Below, piece by piece: positions 1 to 9,894 of a DNA stretch of 64,000 bases. Source of the DNA: Pseudonocardia sp. C8 (GTDB taxonomy: Bacteria; Actinomycetota; Actinomycetes; Mycobacteriales; Pseudonocardiaceae); NCBI RefSeq assembly GCF_014267175.1, contig NZ_JACMTR010000002.1, forward strand, positions 2,815,501-2,879,500. Reading direction: 5' to 3'. Under the pieces are notes generated by a model, which was not told the origin of the DNA, made no database searches, and worked only from the letters and a program-made list of their open reading frames with translations. How positions within the stretch are numbered: position 1 is the stretch's first letter; every line of letters begins with the position of its first letter. The position numbers and the translations under genes were made by a program.

Positions 1-1172
1 TCGCGCAGCACGGACTGGCCGAGCGTGCGCAACGCCTTGGGCGACAGCAGCAGCGACCCGTCCGGGGCGCGCCGGAACAGGTCCTGGCGGTGCAGCTCGC
101 GTTCCAGCTCGGCGAGGGTGCGGGCGTCGGCGGCGGCCTCCGGGCCGAGCGCCTCGGCGAGGGCGTCGAGGTCGACGTCCTCCATCCGGGCGCCCGGATA
201 GCTCTGGGAGAGCTGCTCGGCGAGCGTGTCGAGCCGGCCGAGCTCCTCCAGGACCCGGGTGGCCTCGCCGAGGCCCATCGGGTTGTCGCCGCGGAAGTTC
301 CCGTCCCCGGTCCAGTCCTCGCCCGGGCGCAGGCCCTGCAGCTGGGCGTCGAGCCGGGCCAGCGACTGCGCGAGCCGCGGGTCGCCGAACGCCTGCTGCG
401 CCAGCTCGGCGAGCTCGGCCCGCTGCTCGGGCGACATCGAGTTCAGCATCCGGCGGGCCGCCGCGGCACGGGCCGCGAGCGCGTCGACGAGCTCCCCGGT
501 GTTCTGCGGGTTCTCCGGGAAGTGCTCGCCGTGGCGGCGCATGAACTCGGCGAACCGCTCGGTGGTGTCCTCCCCGCGGGCGTGGTGGTCCAGGAGGTCG
601 TTGAGGTCGTCGAGCATCTCGTTGATCCGCTCGACGTCCTGCGGCGTCGCCCCTTCGAGCGCCTGCTTCATGCCCTGGAACCGCTGGTCGAGCAGCTCCC
701 GGCCGAGCAGGTCGCGGATCTCCTCGTAGGCCTCGCGCGCGTCGGAGGACCGCCAGTCGTAGGAGCCCAGCTCGCGCACGGCGCCGCCGGTGTCCGACGG
801 CAGCGCGTCCAGCTGCATCTCCCGGAACCGGGCGTCGTCGGACCCGTCGTTGCCGAGGGTCTCCCGTTCGGCGTCGAGCGCGCGCTGCAGCAGCTCCCGG
901 ACCTCCTGCAGGGTGCCGTCGATCCGGTTGTCGCGCTGCAGCTCGCGGCGCCGTTCCCAGATCCGGCGGGTCAGGTCGTCGAGCCCGCGCCGGCCGTCGA
1001 TGCCGCGGCGCAGCAGCTCCTGCAGCGCCTGCCGCGGCGAGCTGCCCTCCATGACGTCGCGGCCGATCTCGTCCATCGCCGACCGGATGTCGTACGGCGG
1101 CGCGAGCGGGTCCGGGCCGCCGGTGTAGGGGCCGTACGCCCAGCGCCGGCCCCGGCGCCTGGGATCAGCCAT
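1..1172 (-). CDS. VWA-domain-type protein partnered with MoxR ATPase, partial
   Basis: Open reading frame from ATG at 1172 that runs off the left edge; 390 residues are visible. It begins MADPRRRGRRWAYGPYTGG and is rich in charged helices (for example LQEVRELLQRALDAE). The start overlaps the end of the upstream moxR-like gene by 8 bases, so the two are translationally coupled. MoxR-type AAA+ ATPases in actinobacteria are regularly paired with a protein whose C-terminal half is a von Willebrand factor A domain; that domain would lie outside this window, so the call rests mainly on the partner and the helical N-terminal region. Likely role: chaperone-like assembly or maturation together with the ATPase, target unknown. 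Confidence 0.7.
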   Translation of the reverse strand, partial: MADPRRRGRRWAYGPYTGGPDPLAPPYDIRSAMDEIGRDVMEGSSPRQALQELLRRGIDGRRGLDDLTRRIWERRRELQRDNRIDGTLQEVRELLQRALDAERETLGNDGSDDARFREMQLDALPSDTGGAVRELGSYDWRSSDAREAYEEIRDLLGRELLDQRFQGMKQALEGATPQDVERINEMLDDLNDLLDHHARGEDTTERFAEFMRRHGEHFPENPQNTGELVDALAARAAAARRMLNSMSPEQRAELAELAQQAFGDPRLAQSLARLDAQLQGLRPGEDWTGDGNFRGDNPMGLGEATRVLEELGRLDTLAEQLSQSYPGARMEDVDLDALAEALGPEAAADARTLAELERELHRQDLFRRAPDGSLLLSPKALRTLGQSVLR

Positions 1173-2568
1173 AGGACACCGTGTCGCCGTCGTCGGTGGT
1201 GTCCTTGGCGAGCTTGCGGGTCAGGAACAGGTACTCGAGCGCCAGCTCGGCGGCCGATGCCATCGGGCCGGGATCCTCGGTCCCGGCCGCGCCCAGCTTC
1301 CCCGCGATCTCGGTGAGCGCGCCGACCTGCGGCAGCGCGGCGACGACGTCGCGGGCCGGGATCCGCTCGCCGGTCCGGACCGGCCGGGTCGACACCTCGA
1401 CGGCCAGCTCGTCCAGGTCGATGCCGCGCAGCGCGAACCGCGCGGTGTCGGCCGTGGCCCGCCGCAGCAGGTGCTCGAGCACGTCGTCCTCGCGGCCCTC
1501 CTCGCCGGCGGCGAACTCGAGCTTGCCGCGCAGCACCGCCGGTACCGCCTCCAGGTCGACGGGGCGGGCGTAGGCCCGCTCCTCCCCGGTCAGCGCGGCC
1601 CGCCGCAGCGCCGCGGCGGCGACGGTCTCGGCGGCGGCGATCGCGAACCGGGCCGAGACCCCCGAGCCCTGGTCGATCGCCGACGAGTCCCGCAGGTGCC
1701 GGGTGAACCGGGCGACGACCTCCAGCAGGTGCCGCGGCACCTCGGCGGCCAGGGTGGCCTCCTGGGCGACGAGCGCGATCTCGGGTGCGAGCTCGAGCGG
1801 GTAGTGCGTGCGGACCTCGGCACCGAACCGGTCCTTGAGCGGGGTGATGATCCGCCCGCGGTTGGTGTAGTCCTCCGGGTTCGCGCTCGCGACCAGCAGC
1901 ACGTCCAGCGGCAGCCGCAGCGTGTAGCCGCGGACCTGGATGTCGCGCTCCTCCATCACGTTGAGCAGCGCGACCTGGATGCGTTCGGCCAGGTCGGGCA
2001 GCTCGTTGATCGCGACGATCCCGCGGTGCGCCCGCGGGACCAGGCCGTAGTGGATGGTCTCCGGATCCCCCAGCGACCGCCCCTCGGCGACCCGGACCGG
2101 GTCGACGTCGCCGATGAGGTCGGCGACCGACGTGTCCGGGGTGGCGAGCTTCTCGGTGTAGCGGTGGGCGCGGTGCACCCAGGCGACGGGCAGGTCGTCG
2201 CCGAGCTCGGCGGCGCGCCGCACCGACGCCGGCGTGATCGGCTCGTAGGGGTGCTCGCCGATCTCCGAGCCCTCGATCACCGGGGTCCACTCGTCGAGCA
2301 GGTTGCCCAGCGAGCGCAGCACCCGGGTCTTGCCCTGGCCGCGCTCGCCGAGCAGGACGACGTCGTGGCCGGCGATCAGGGCCCGCTCCAGCTGCGGGAT
2401 CACGGTGTCGGAGAACCCGACGACGCCGGGCCAGGGGTCACGGCCCGCGCGCAGGGCGGCCAGGAGGTTGTCGCGGATCTCTTGCTTCACGCCCCGCAGC
2501 TCGTGTCCGGACGCGCGGAGCGCGCCGACCGTGCGGGGAAGGTCAGGTGTGACGGGCACGATCTCCAC
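1165..2568 (-). CDS. MoxR / magnesium-chelatase-I-like AAA+ ATPase
   Basis: 467 residues from a GTG start. Walker A is GERGQGKT at about 74-81, a Walker B-like segment is GIVAINELPDL near 184-194, and sensor 1 is LVASANPEDY. The segment LIGDVDPVRVAEG is typical of the magnesium chelatase subunit I/MoxR branch of AAA+ proteins. The protein is predicted cytoplasmic. It overlaps the following VWA-type gene by 8 bases, the usual MoxR-VWA arrangement, in which ATP hydrolysis drives remodelling of a client bound through the VWA partner. No client is evident here. An alternative GTG a few codons further in exists, but the listed start gives the usual N-terminus. Confidence 0.9.
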   Translation of the reverse strand: MEIVPVTPDLPRTVGALRASGHELRGVKQEIRDNLLAALRAGRDPWPGVVGFSDTVIPQLERALIAGHDVVLLGERGQGKTRVLRSLGNLLDEWTPVIEGSEIGEHPYEPITPASVRRAAELGDDLPVAWVHRAHRYTEKLATPDTSVADLIGDVDPVRVAEGRSLGDPETIHYGLVPRAHRGIVAINELPDLAERIQVALLNVMEERDIQVRGYTLRLPLDVLLVASANPEDYTNRGRIITPLKDRFGAEVRTHYPLELAPEIALVAQEATLAAEVPRHLLEVVARFTRHLRDSSAIDQGSGVSARFAIAAAETVAAAALRRAALTGEERAYARPVDLEAVPAVLRGKLEFAAGEEGREDDVLEHLLRRATADTARFALRGIDLDELAVEVSTRPVRTGERIPARDVVAALPQVGALTEIAGKLGAAGTEDPGPMASAAELALEYLFLTRKLAKDTTDDGDTVSYG

Positions 2569-2599
2569 GCTACGCCCGGCCGGCCCGGCCGGCCCCCGA

Positions 2600-3385
2600 T
2601 CAGGCGGGGGTGCCGTTGTCCCACCATTCGCCCCGCAGACCGGCCGCCCGGACGGCGTCGGTGACCGGGCCGCGGTGCCCGTCGGCGGTCACGAGCACGA
2701 TCCCGCCGGTGCCCCGGCGCCGCCGGGCCAGCGCCCGCGCCACCCGCGGCAGCGGCTGCCGGTGCCGGCCGCGGTCCCCGAGCTGCGGGTAGGTGTCGGC
2801 GACGGCCAGCAGCGTCCCGGCCGGGCCGTCCTCGCGCCCGTACAGCACGACGAAGTGCCCGGCCCGCCAGTCCGGGCCGGGCAGGCCGGCGTCGTCACCG
2901 GTCTCCAGGAACGCCTCCAGCGCGGCGGCCGGGGTGCCGGCCGCGACGAACCAGCCGGTCTCGACGTTGGCGACCGGGACGACCGGGGTCCCGGTCAGGC
3001 CGTCGAGCAGGACCCGCAGCCGGTCCGGGGTCCAGGTCCCGCTGGCCGGCACCGCGGCCAGCGCGCCGCCGGAGAGCTCCTCGACCGCCCGCCCCACCCC
3101 GGGCGCGGACGTGCCGGCGCGGTCCGGCGCGGCCGCACGGTCCACGCCTGACCAGGCGTCGGTCCGCGGCGGGGCGCCGGGCGGGCGGGTCGCGGCGAGG
3201 TCGTGCGGCCAGATCGTGGTGCCGGCGGCCCGCGCGAACGCGCCCAGCTCCGGGACCGGGCCCGCGGACAGGGTGGCGACCGCGAGCCGGGCCGCGAACG
3301 GCCCGCACATCTGGTCGGGCTGGGGCAGCGCCGCCGCGTGCGCGGCGAGCAGCTGGTCGATGCCGGTGAAGGGGACGAACGCCAC
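2600..3385 (-). CDS. Conserved actinobacterial protein, papain/C39-like fold suspected (DUF6885-like)
   Basis: 261 residues, no signal peptide or membrane segment. Near the N-terminus the motif QPDQMCGPFAARLA places a Cys after a Gln in the way of papain-like and C39 peptidases. Further on, RAGHFVVLYG supplies a His in a hydrophobic strand, followed by VADTYPQLG with an Asp. That Gln/Cys ... His ... Asp order fits a cysteine-protease or transglutaminase-like fold, but activity is only inferred. From memory it resembles the uncharacterised DUF6885 family, which I could not confirm. It lies 20 bases upstream of the glutamine-synthetase-family gene and 31 bases downstream of moxR, all on the same strand. 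Confidence 0.6.
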   Translation of the reverse strand: MAFVPFTGIDQLLAAHAAALPQPDQMCGPFAARLAVATLSAGPVPELGAFARAAGTTIWPHDLAATRPPGAPPRTDAWSGVDRAAAPDRAGTSAPGVGRAVEELSGGALAAVPASGTWTPDRLRVLLDGLTGTPVVPVANVETGWFVAAGTPAAALEAFLETGDDAGLPGPDWRAGHFVVLYGREDGPAGTLLAVADTYPQLGDRGRHRQPLPRVARALARRRRGTGGIVLVTADGHRGPVTDAVRAAGLRGEWWDNGTPA

Positions 3386-3405
3386 GGCCGGTTCCTCCGG
3401 GACCG

Positions 3406-4782
<1,377 letters not shown>

Positions 4783-4811
4783 GGGCGGCAGCCTATCGGC
4801 GGAGCCCGGGC

Positions 4812-5717
4812 TCAGGGGGCCAGCAGCAGCCAGAGCGGCCCCACGACGAGCGCCGCCGCCACCACCCGGACCAGCACCCGCAGGGCGGCGGGCAGCGGCG
4901 GGGGCGGCGCGGTGACCCGGTCGATCCGGGCCTCCAGCGCGTCGGTGAACGACGACAGCGCCGCCGCGGGTGCCGACCCGCCCACGGCCTTCAGCGCGGT
5001 CGCCAGCTCGGTCGGGTCGCAGAGCTTGCGGGCGACGTCGTCGGCCCGCATCTCGATCAGCCGGGCGACGGCCAGCTGGGCGCACACCATGCCCCGCACG
5101 AACGGCGCCGTGGCCCCCCACGCGACGAACGGCAGCACCACCAGGTCGTGCCGTTCCCGCAGGTGGGCGCGCTCGTGCGCGAGCACGGCGACGACACCGG
5201 GGGTGTCCAGCGCGTCCAGCACCCCGGCCGACACGACCAGCCGCGAGCTGCGCCCCGGCAGGCAGTAGGCGACCGGCACCGGATGGTCGAGCACCCGGGT
5301 CCCGGACGCGAACGGCCAGGGTGTGGCGAGCACGTCGAGGAGGTCGCGGTGCCGGCGCCGGGCCCGCAGCGTCCGCGCCGTGGTGACCGCCAGCACCGAC
5401 AGCAGCCGGATCAGCACGCCCAGCGCGATCAGCAGCGCGCCGACGTGCAGCGGGTCCATCCCCGCGGGCCACGCACCGGCCGCGACCGTCGCGGTGAACG
5501 CCGTCGCCGCGGCCGGCAGGCTGTCCCCCATCGGGGACAGGCCGTAGGACAGGCCGGCGCCGAACAGCGAGATCCCGCCGCCGAGCCCGACGGCCTGCCA
5601 GAGCAGCAGCGCCCCGACCGGGTCCCGGCCCGGCCACGCGGCGGCGGCGAGCACGCGACTGACCGGCTCGGCGAGTATCACGCCGAGCAGGCCGAGTCCC
5701 AGCGCGGTCAGCTCCAT
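4812..5717 (-). CDS. M56-family (BlaR1-like) membrane metallopeptidase
   Basis: 301 residues with N-terminal hydrophobic segments (about 1-60 and 90-112), the zinc motif HERAH at 181-185 and a C-terminal membrane segment ending WLLLAP. There is no penicillin-binding sensor domain, so this is the short actinobacterial M56 form. It lies 70 bases downstream of a BlaI-family repressor gene on the same strand. In known BlaI/M56 pairs the peptidase cleaves or inactivates the repressor after an envelope signal. The neighbouring L,D-transpeptidase makes cell-wall stress a reasonable guess for the signal. Confidence 0.85.
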   Translation of the reverse strand: MELTALGLGLLGVILAEPVSRVLAAAAWPGRDPVGALLLWQAVGLGGGISLFGAGLSYGLSPMGDSLPAAATAFTATVAAGAWPAGMDPLHVGALLIALGVLIRLLSVLAVTTARTLRARRRHRDLLDVLATPWPFASGTRVLDHPVPVAYCLPGRSSRLVVSAGVLDALDTPGVVAVLAHERAHLRERHDLVVLPFVAWGATAPFVRGMVCAQLAVARLIEMRADDVARKLCDPTELATALKAVGGSAPAAALSSFTDALEARIDRVTAPPPPLPAALRVLVRVVAAALVVGPLWLLLAP

Positions 5718-5787
5718 CGCCTCACATCGTGGCGGAACCGGAGGTGACGTACCGCACCGGGGCCCTGGCGAGCCTGCCGTGCCGGGG

Positions 5788-6138
5788 TCAGCCGAGGAGG
5801 TCGCGCAGCCGGGACCGCTCCTCGTCCGACATCGTGCCGAGGAACCGGGCCAGCGCGGCGCCGCGGTCGGACGCGTCGTCGAGGGCGTCGCTCATCAGCT
5901 CCGCCACGTGGTCCTCGCGGCTGGCGACCGGGCGGTAGTGGTGCGCGCGGCCGTCCCGGATGCGCTGCACCAGCTGCTTGCGCTCCAGCCGGCCGAGCAC
6001 GGTGAGCACTGTGGTGGTGGCGAGGTCGCGGTCGGCGAGCTGGTCCTGCACCTCGCGCGCGGTCATGTCCCGGTCGGTCTCCCACAGGACGTTCATGACC
6101 GCCCGTTCCAGTTCCCCCAGACTCGTCACGCCGCCCAT
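5788..6138 (-). CDS. BlaI/MecI/CopY-family transcriptional repressor
   Basis: 116 residues, the usual family length. An N-terminal winged helix is visible (LGELERAVMNVLWE, then MTAREVQDQLADRDLATTTVLTVLGRLERKQLV), followed by the C-terminal dimerisation segment VAELMSDALDDASDRGAALARFLG that M56 peptidases cleave in related systems. A perfect 17-bp palindrome of the BlaI operator type lies just upstream of the start codon, so autoregulation of blaI and the M56 gene is likely. The L,D-transpeptidase gene ends 39 bases upstream on the same strand. Confidence 0.9.
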   Translation of the reverse strand: MGGVTSLGELERAVMNVLWETDRDMTAREVQDQLADRDLATTTVLTVLGRLERKQLVQRIRDGRAHHYRPVASREDHVAELMSDALDDASDRGAALARFLGTMSDEERSRLRDLLG

Positions 6139-6151
6139 GGTACGCGAACCT

Positions 6152-6168
6152 TTCTACGGTGCGTAGAA
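6152..6168. promoter_or_regulatory. BlaI-type operator
   Basis: Perfect inverted repeat TTCTAC-N5-GTAGAA, 13 bases upstream of the blaI start. BlaI-family repressors bind TAC...GTA dyads of this layout. Placement argues for autorepression; the binding itself is inferred. Confidence 0.65.
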
Positions 6169-6177
6169 CGGGCCCGG

Positions 6178-6672
6178 TCAGTGCACCTGCACCTGGTCAC
6201 CGACCTGCAGGGTGGTGAACCAGTGCCGCGCGTCGGCCTCGCCGAGCTTCACGCAGCCCGCGGACGGGGTGTCCATCGCACCCTGGTGGAACGCGACGCC
6301 GCCCTCGGCGAAGAACACCGAGTACGGCATCTGGGTGTAGCTCTCCCGGCTCGTCCACTGCTCGGCCTTCCACTGGACGGCGAACACCCCGCGCGGGGTG
6401 GGATCGGCGGCGTCCCCGGGCCGCATCGGCACCGGTCCGGCGACGACCCGGCCCTCGGCGAACAACCAGGTGCGCCGGGACGCCAGGTCGACGCAGGCGT
6501 GCGCCGACGTCGTGCACGGTGTGCCCGCGACAAGCGGGCCGCTCGCGACCGGCGGGGCGGTGTTCTCGGCCTGCGGGTCGGCCGGGTCGGCGACCGCGAC
6601 ACCCGCGGTGACCACGCCGGCCAGCGCCAGCACCCCGGCCAGCATCCCGATCCACCGGGTGCCTCGCTGCAT
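6178..6672 (-). CDS. L,D-transpeptidase (YkuD domain), secreted
   Basis: 164 residues with a signal-peptide-like N-terminus (MQRGTRWIGMLAGVLALAG followed by VVTAGVAVADP). The YkuD catalytic region is complete: AFHQG with H129, then DTPSAGCVKL with the nucleophile C140. It is short for an actinobacterial Ldt and lacks the Ig-like domains of the mycobacterial LdtMt enzymes, so it is a single-domain form. Expected to act on peptidoglycan outside the membrane, making 3-3 cross-links or attaching proteins. It is followed on the same strand by the BlaI operator, blaI and the M56 gene, which suggests a cell-wall-stress locus. Confidence 0.85.
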   Translation of the reverse strand: MQRGTRWIGMLAGVLALAGVVTAGVAVADPADPQAENTAPPVASGPLVAGTPCTTSAHACVDLASRRTWLFAEGRVVAGPVPMRPGDAADPTPRGVFAVQWKAEQWTSRESYTQMPYSVFFAEGGVAFHQGAMDTPSAGCVKLGEADARHWFTTLQVGDQVQVH

Positions 6673-6742
6673 CCGTCCCCGCCCTCCCGCCCGTCACCTG
6701 ACCCGGACGGTAGCCGAACCCGATCTTGGTGTGGAGGCCGGG

Positions 6743-7483
6743 TCAGCGGCCGCGGAAGACCGGGACGCGCTTCTCCGCGCGGGCCGCCCGGCCCTCGGCG
6801 ATGTCCTCGGCCCGCCAGCAGGCGGCGAACTCGGCCTGCAGGCCGGCCACGACGTCGTCACCGGTGTGCCCGCCCCGGCCGAACGCGTTCACGGTCCGCT
6901 TGTTGTAGGCCAGGGTCAGCGGCGCCATCGTCGCGATGTCCGCGGCCAGGGCCAGTGCCGCCGCACGGTCACCCAGGGTGTCGGCGAGCCCGCGGGCGTG
7001 CGCAGTGGTCGCGTCGACGGTCGCGCAGGCCAGCAGCAGGCTGCGGGCGGTGCCGCCGCCGGCGATCTGCACCAGCCGCTCGATCGTCCACGGGTCGACG
7101 GCGAGCCCGAGCCGCGCGGTGGGCAGCCCGAACACCGCCTCCGGTGCGGCGACCCGCAGGTCGCAGGCCAGCGCGAGCTGCAGGCCGGCCCCGATCGCCG
7201 GCCCGGTCACCGCCGCGACCACCGGCACCGGGAGGTCCGCGACCGCGTGCAGCGCGGTGTAGAGGGCGTCCAGGAAGTCCTCGCCGTACACCTCGCCGAA
7301 GTCGGCCCCGGAGCAGAAGGCCGGGCCGGCACCGGCCACGACGACGGCCCGGGCGCCGTCGGAGCGGACCTGCTCGGTCGCGGCGACCAGCTCCCGGCAG
7401 GTGGCGACGTCGAGGGCGTTGCGGCGTTCGGGGCGGTTCAGCTCGATCAGCCCGACGCCGTCGGCGGTGCTCACGGTGATCAC
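6743..7483 (-). CDS. Enoyl-CoA hydratase/isomerase family protein
   Basis: 246 residues from GTG at 7483, overlapping the stop of the upstream FUSC gene by four bases (GTGA). Crotonase-fold features are present: RPERRNAL near the N-terminus, the CoA and oxyanion loop GPAFCSGADFGEV, and AVTGPAIGAGLQLALACDLRV. The position that normally carries the first catalytic Glu (PE before a Leu-Gly) reads LPTARLGL, so that acid is replaced by Thr. The protein may therefore be an isomerase, thioesterase or another crotonase variant. The coupling to a FUSC gene is unusual and gives no functional hint. Confidence 0.75.
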   Translation of the reverse strand: MITVSTADGVGLIELNRPERRNALDVATCRELVAATEQVRSDGARAVVVAGAGPAFCSGADFGEVYGEDFLDALYTALHAVADLPVPVVAAVTGPAIGAGLQLALACDLRVAAPEAVFGLPTARLGLAVDPWTIERLVQIAGGGTARSLLLACATVDATTAHARGLADTLGDRAAALALAADIATMAPLTLAYNKRTVNAFGRGGHTGDDVVAGLQAEFAACWRAEDIAEGRAARAEKRVPVFRGR

Positions 7484-9858
7484 CGGCGGAGCCTAACCCC
7501 GGCCGGGCCCGGCTCCTGCCGTGTGCTGCCGCACAGCTCCCGGGCCAGGCCGACGGCGAGCTGGTCGATCCGGCGCAGCAGCCGGGCCGCCGCCAGCCTG
7601 TGGACCCGGTCGCCGGGCGCCGGGGAGAACCAGCCCGCGGTGTCGGCCGGCCCGGTGACCGCGGGTAGCGCGCCGGCCACGGGGTCCGACGCGGGGTCGC
7701 CGGGCCGGCTCGCCGCGTCCGCCTCGGCGGCGTCGATGAGGTCCTCGGCCGGCACGATCCCGTAGTCGGCCGGTGTCGCGCCCGGCGGGTGCTCGCGGCG
7801 TTCCGGCGGGCCCCAGCCGTCGTCGAGGATCCGGCGGAGCCCGTCGACGTTGGCCCGCACCCGCGCCGTCGCCGGGTCCAGGGTGGGTGCCCACTCCGGC
7901 ACGTGCGCGGTCACCGCCTGCGCGGCCAGCAGCCGGGTGTAGTGGTCGAGCGCGCCGACCACCCGCACCGTGTGGTGCACGCCGCGGCGTAGCGGGCGCC
8001 GGACGACCGGGTGCTCCAGCGGGCGGGCCCGCTCCCGGACGGTCGCGACCGCGGCGTCCACCTCGCGGGCCCGCTCCATCGGGTCGTCGGCGGGGCGGCC
8101 CAGCGCCCGGTCCACCGAGCAGCGCAGCGAGCCGTCCACCGCGGTCAGCGCGTCGTCGAGGGCCTCGGCGAACGCCGTCCGGGACCGGGTGGGCAGGATG
8201 ACGTACGCGGCAAGCATGCCGAGCGCCCCGCCGGCGACGGTCTCCTCGACCCGCAGCAGCATCGTCTCCACGCTGAACTGGCCGATCATGCCGTAGAGCA
8301 GCGCGAGCACCGCGGTGAGCCAGAACGCCATCATCGCCTGCGAGATCCGCACCAGGTACAGCGCGAGGAACACGCAGGCGAACAGCAGCACCAGGCTGGC
8401 CACCGGGTGCCCGTCGACGAGCACCGCGAGCAGCATCCCGGCCACGACCCCGCCGGCGGTTCCGACCGCCCGCGCCCAGCCCCGGCTCAGGACGTCGCCG
8501 CGGCTCGCCGTCCCCGCGAACACGATGAACGCCGCGATCACCGCCCAGTACCAGCGCGCCGGCGAGGTCAGCTCCCCGACGACGATCGCCAGGCCGGTCG
8601 CGACGCCGACCTGGACCGCCTGCCGGGTGTGCAGCGCCGGCCCGTCCTGCCGGTCCTCGCCGGCCCGCTCCCCCGGCCCGTCGTCACCGGAGGTCGCGCC
8701 GGTGCCGGGAGGCGTCGCCTCCCCGTCGCGGTGCGCGGCGATCCGCCGCTGCGCCTCCTCGACCGTGGTCTGCATCGCGTCGGCCAGCCGCACGACGGCG
8801 AAGCCGATCCGCTGGGCCCGCGCGTCCGGGCCCGACCCGCCCCGCCGGTCCACGAGGCCGGCGACCGCGTCCCGCGCGGACCGGTAGAGGCTCGCCGCCA
8901 TCGGTCGCGGCGTGCCGACGGCCGTGGCCGCGGCCAGCGCACGGACACCGTCCCGCAGCGCGGCGAGGTCGGCGTCCGGGACGGCGTCGCGGTGCTCGGC
9001 CGACCGGCGCACCAACATGGCGAGCCGCTCCGCGGCGAGCTCGGAGTCGACGATCCACTGCCGCAGCCCGGCGATCTCGGTCTCCGCCCGGTCGGGGCCG
9101 CCCGGCCGGGCGCCGCCGGGCAGGTAGGTGGGGCGGGTCGCAGGGTCGTCGTCGGCCTCGTCGAGCCGGTCCGCGACCAGCAGCGCCGTCTCGTTCAGCC
9201 GGGCCTGCGCGCGCCGCAGCAGCTCGAGGCCGGCCTCGGACGGCGGGGCGTCGAGCACCTCGGACGCGGCGAGCAGCACCGCGTGCAGCCGGGCCTCGAA
9301 CGCCCGCACCAGCGCCTCGAGCACGGTCTCGAGCCGCCGGACGAACACCAGGCAGCGCAGCACGAACGTGCTCCCGATCCCGATCACCGCGCCGGCCAGC
9401 AGGTGGGGTACCTCGGCCGTGCCGAGCTGGAGGAACTGCACGAGGAAGTACGGCATCACCGCGGCCATGCCGAGCGCCGTCCCGCGCGGGCCGAACCGGC
9501 GCACCGCCACCGCCCCGCTCATGACCAGCACGAACCCGGCGGCGGCGGCGATCCGGTGCCCGGACAGCACCGCGCTGAGCGTCAGCGCCGCGGCGGCGGG
9601 CAGCAGCATCAGGGCCGTGGTGACCCGGCGGCGCGAGATGTGCTGCTCGTTGACCGCCAGGTTGCTGACCATGGCGAGCACGACGGCGACCATCACGATC
9701 GTGACCGGCCGGCCGGTGACCATGCGCAGGACGGTCGCCAGCACCGCGGCGACGATCATCGACGCGGTCGCCACCGAGGCTAGGTGCAGCCGGGTGCGCC
9801 CGGGGTCCACGGTCGCCGCCCGGGACCGGAGCTCGGCCCACCGGTTCGCGCCGTTCAC
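7480..9858 (-). CDS. FUSC family inner-membrane transporter (YccS/ArAE-like)
   Basis: 792 residues from GTG at 9858. There are two hydrophobic blocks, the first at about 20-170 (five or six segments) and the second at about 400-560 (QVGVATGLAIVVGEL, WAVIAAFIVFAG and following), separated and followed by long soluble helical regions. This duplicated layout is that of fusaric-acid-resistance/aromatic-acid exporter proteins. The region near 520 contains RVEETVAGGALGMLAAY, a typical FUSC stretch. Substrate unknown. The stop overlaps the start of the enoyl-CoA hydratase-like gene. Confidence 0.8.
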   Translation of the reverse strand: MNGANRWAELRSRAATVDPGRTRLHLASVATASMIVAAVLATVLRMVTGRPVTIVMVAVVLAMVSNLAVNEQHISRRRVTTALMLLPAAAALTLSAVLSGHRIAAAAGFVLVMSGAVAVRRFGPRGTALGMAAVMPYFLVQFLQLGTAEVPHLLAGAVIGIGSTFVLRCLVFVRRLETVLEALVRAFEARLHAVLLAASEVLDAPPSEAGLELLRRAQARLNETALLVADRLDEADDDPATRPTYLPGGARPGGPDRAETEIAGLRQWIVDSELAAERLAMLVRRSAEHRDAVPDADLAALRDGVRALAAATAVGTPRPMAASLYRSARDAVAGLVDRRGGSGPDARAQRIGFAVVRLADAMQTTVEEAQRRIAAHRDGEATPPGTGATSGDDGPGERAGEDRQDGPALHTRQAVQVGVATGLAIVVGELTSPARWYWAVIAAFIVFAGTASRGDVLSRGWARAVGTAGGVVAGMLLAVLVDGHPVASLVLLFACVFLALYLVRISQAMMAFWLTAVLALLYGMIGQFSVETMLLRVEETVAGGALGMLAAYVILPTRSRTAFAEALDDALTAVDGSLRCSVDRALGRPADDPMERAREVDAAVATVRERARPLEHPVVRRPLRRGVHHTVRVVGALDHYTRLLAAQAVTAHVPEWAPTLDPATARVRANVDGLRRILDDGWGPPERREHPPGATPADYGIVPAEDLIDAAEADAASRPGDPASDPVAGALPAVTGPADTAGWFSPAPGDRVHRLAAARLLRRIDQLAVGLARELCGSTRQEPGPAGVRLRR

Positions 9859-9894
9859 GGGCCCGAGTCTGTCACGGGACCGTGGCGGCGCCGG

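Noticed and set aside
8011..9783. 590-residue open frame antisense to the FUSC gene
   Set aside because: Low-complexity Arg/His/Gln/Gly composition and no start context; the FUSC frame has membrane segments and conserved motifs.
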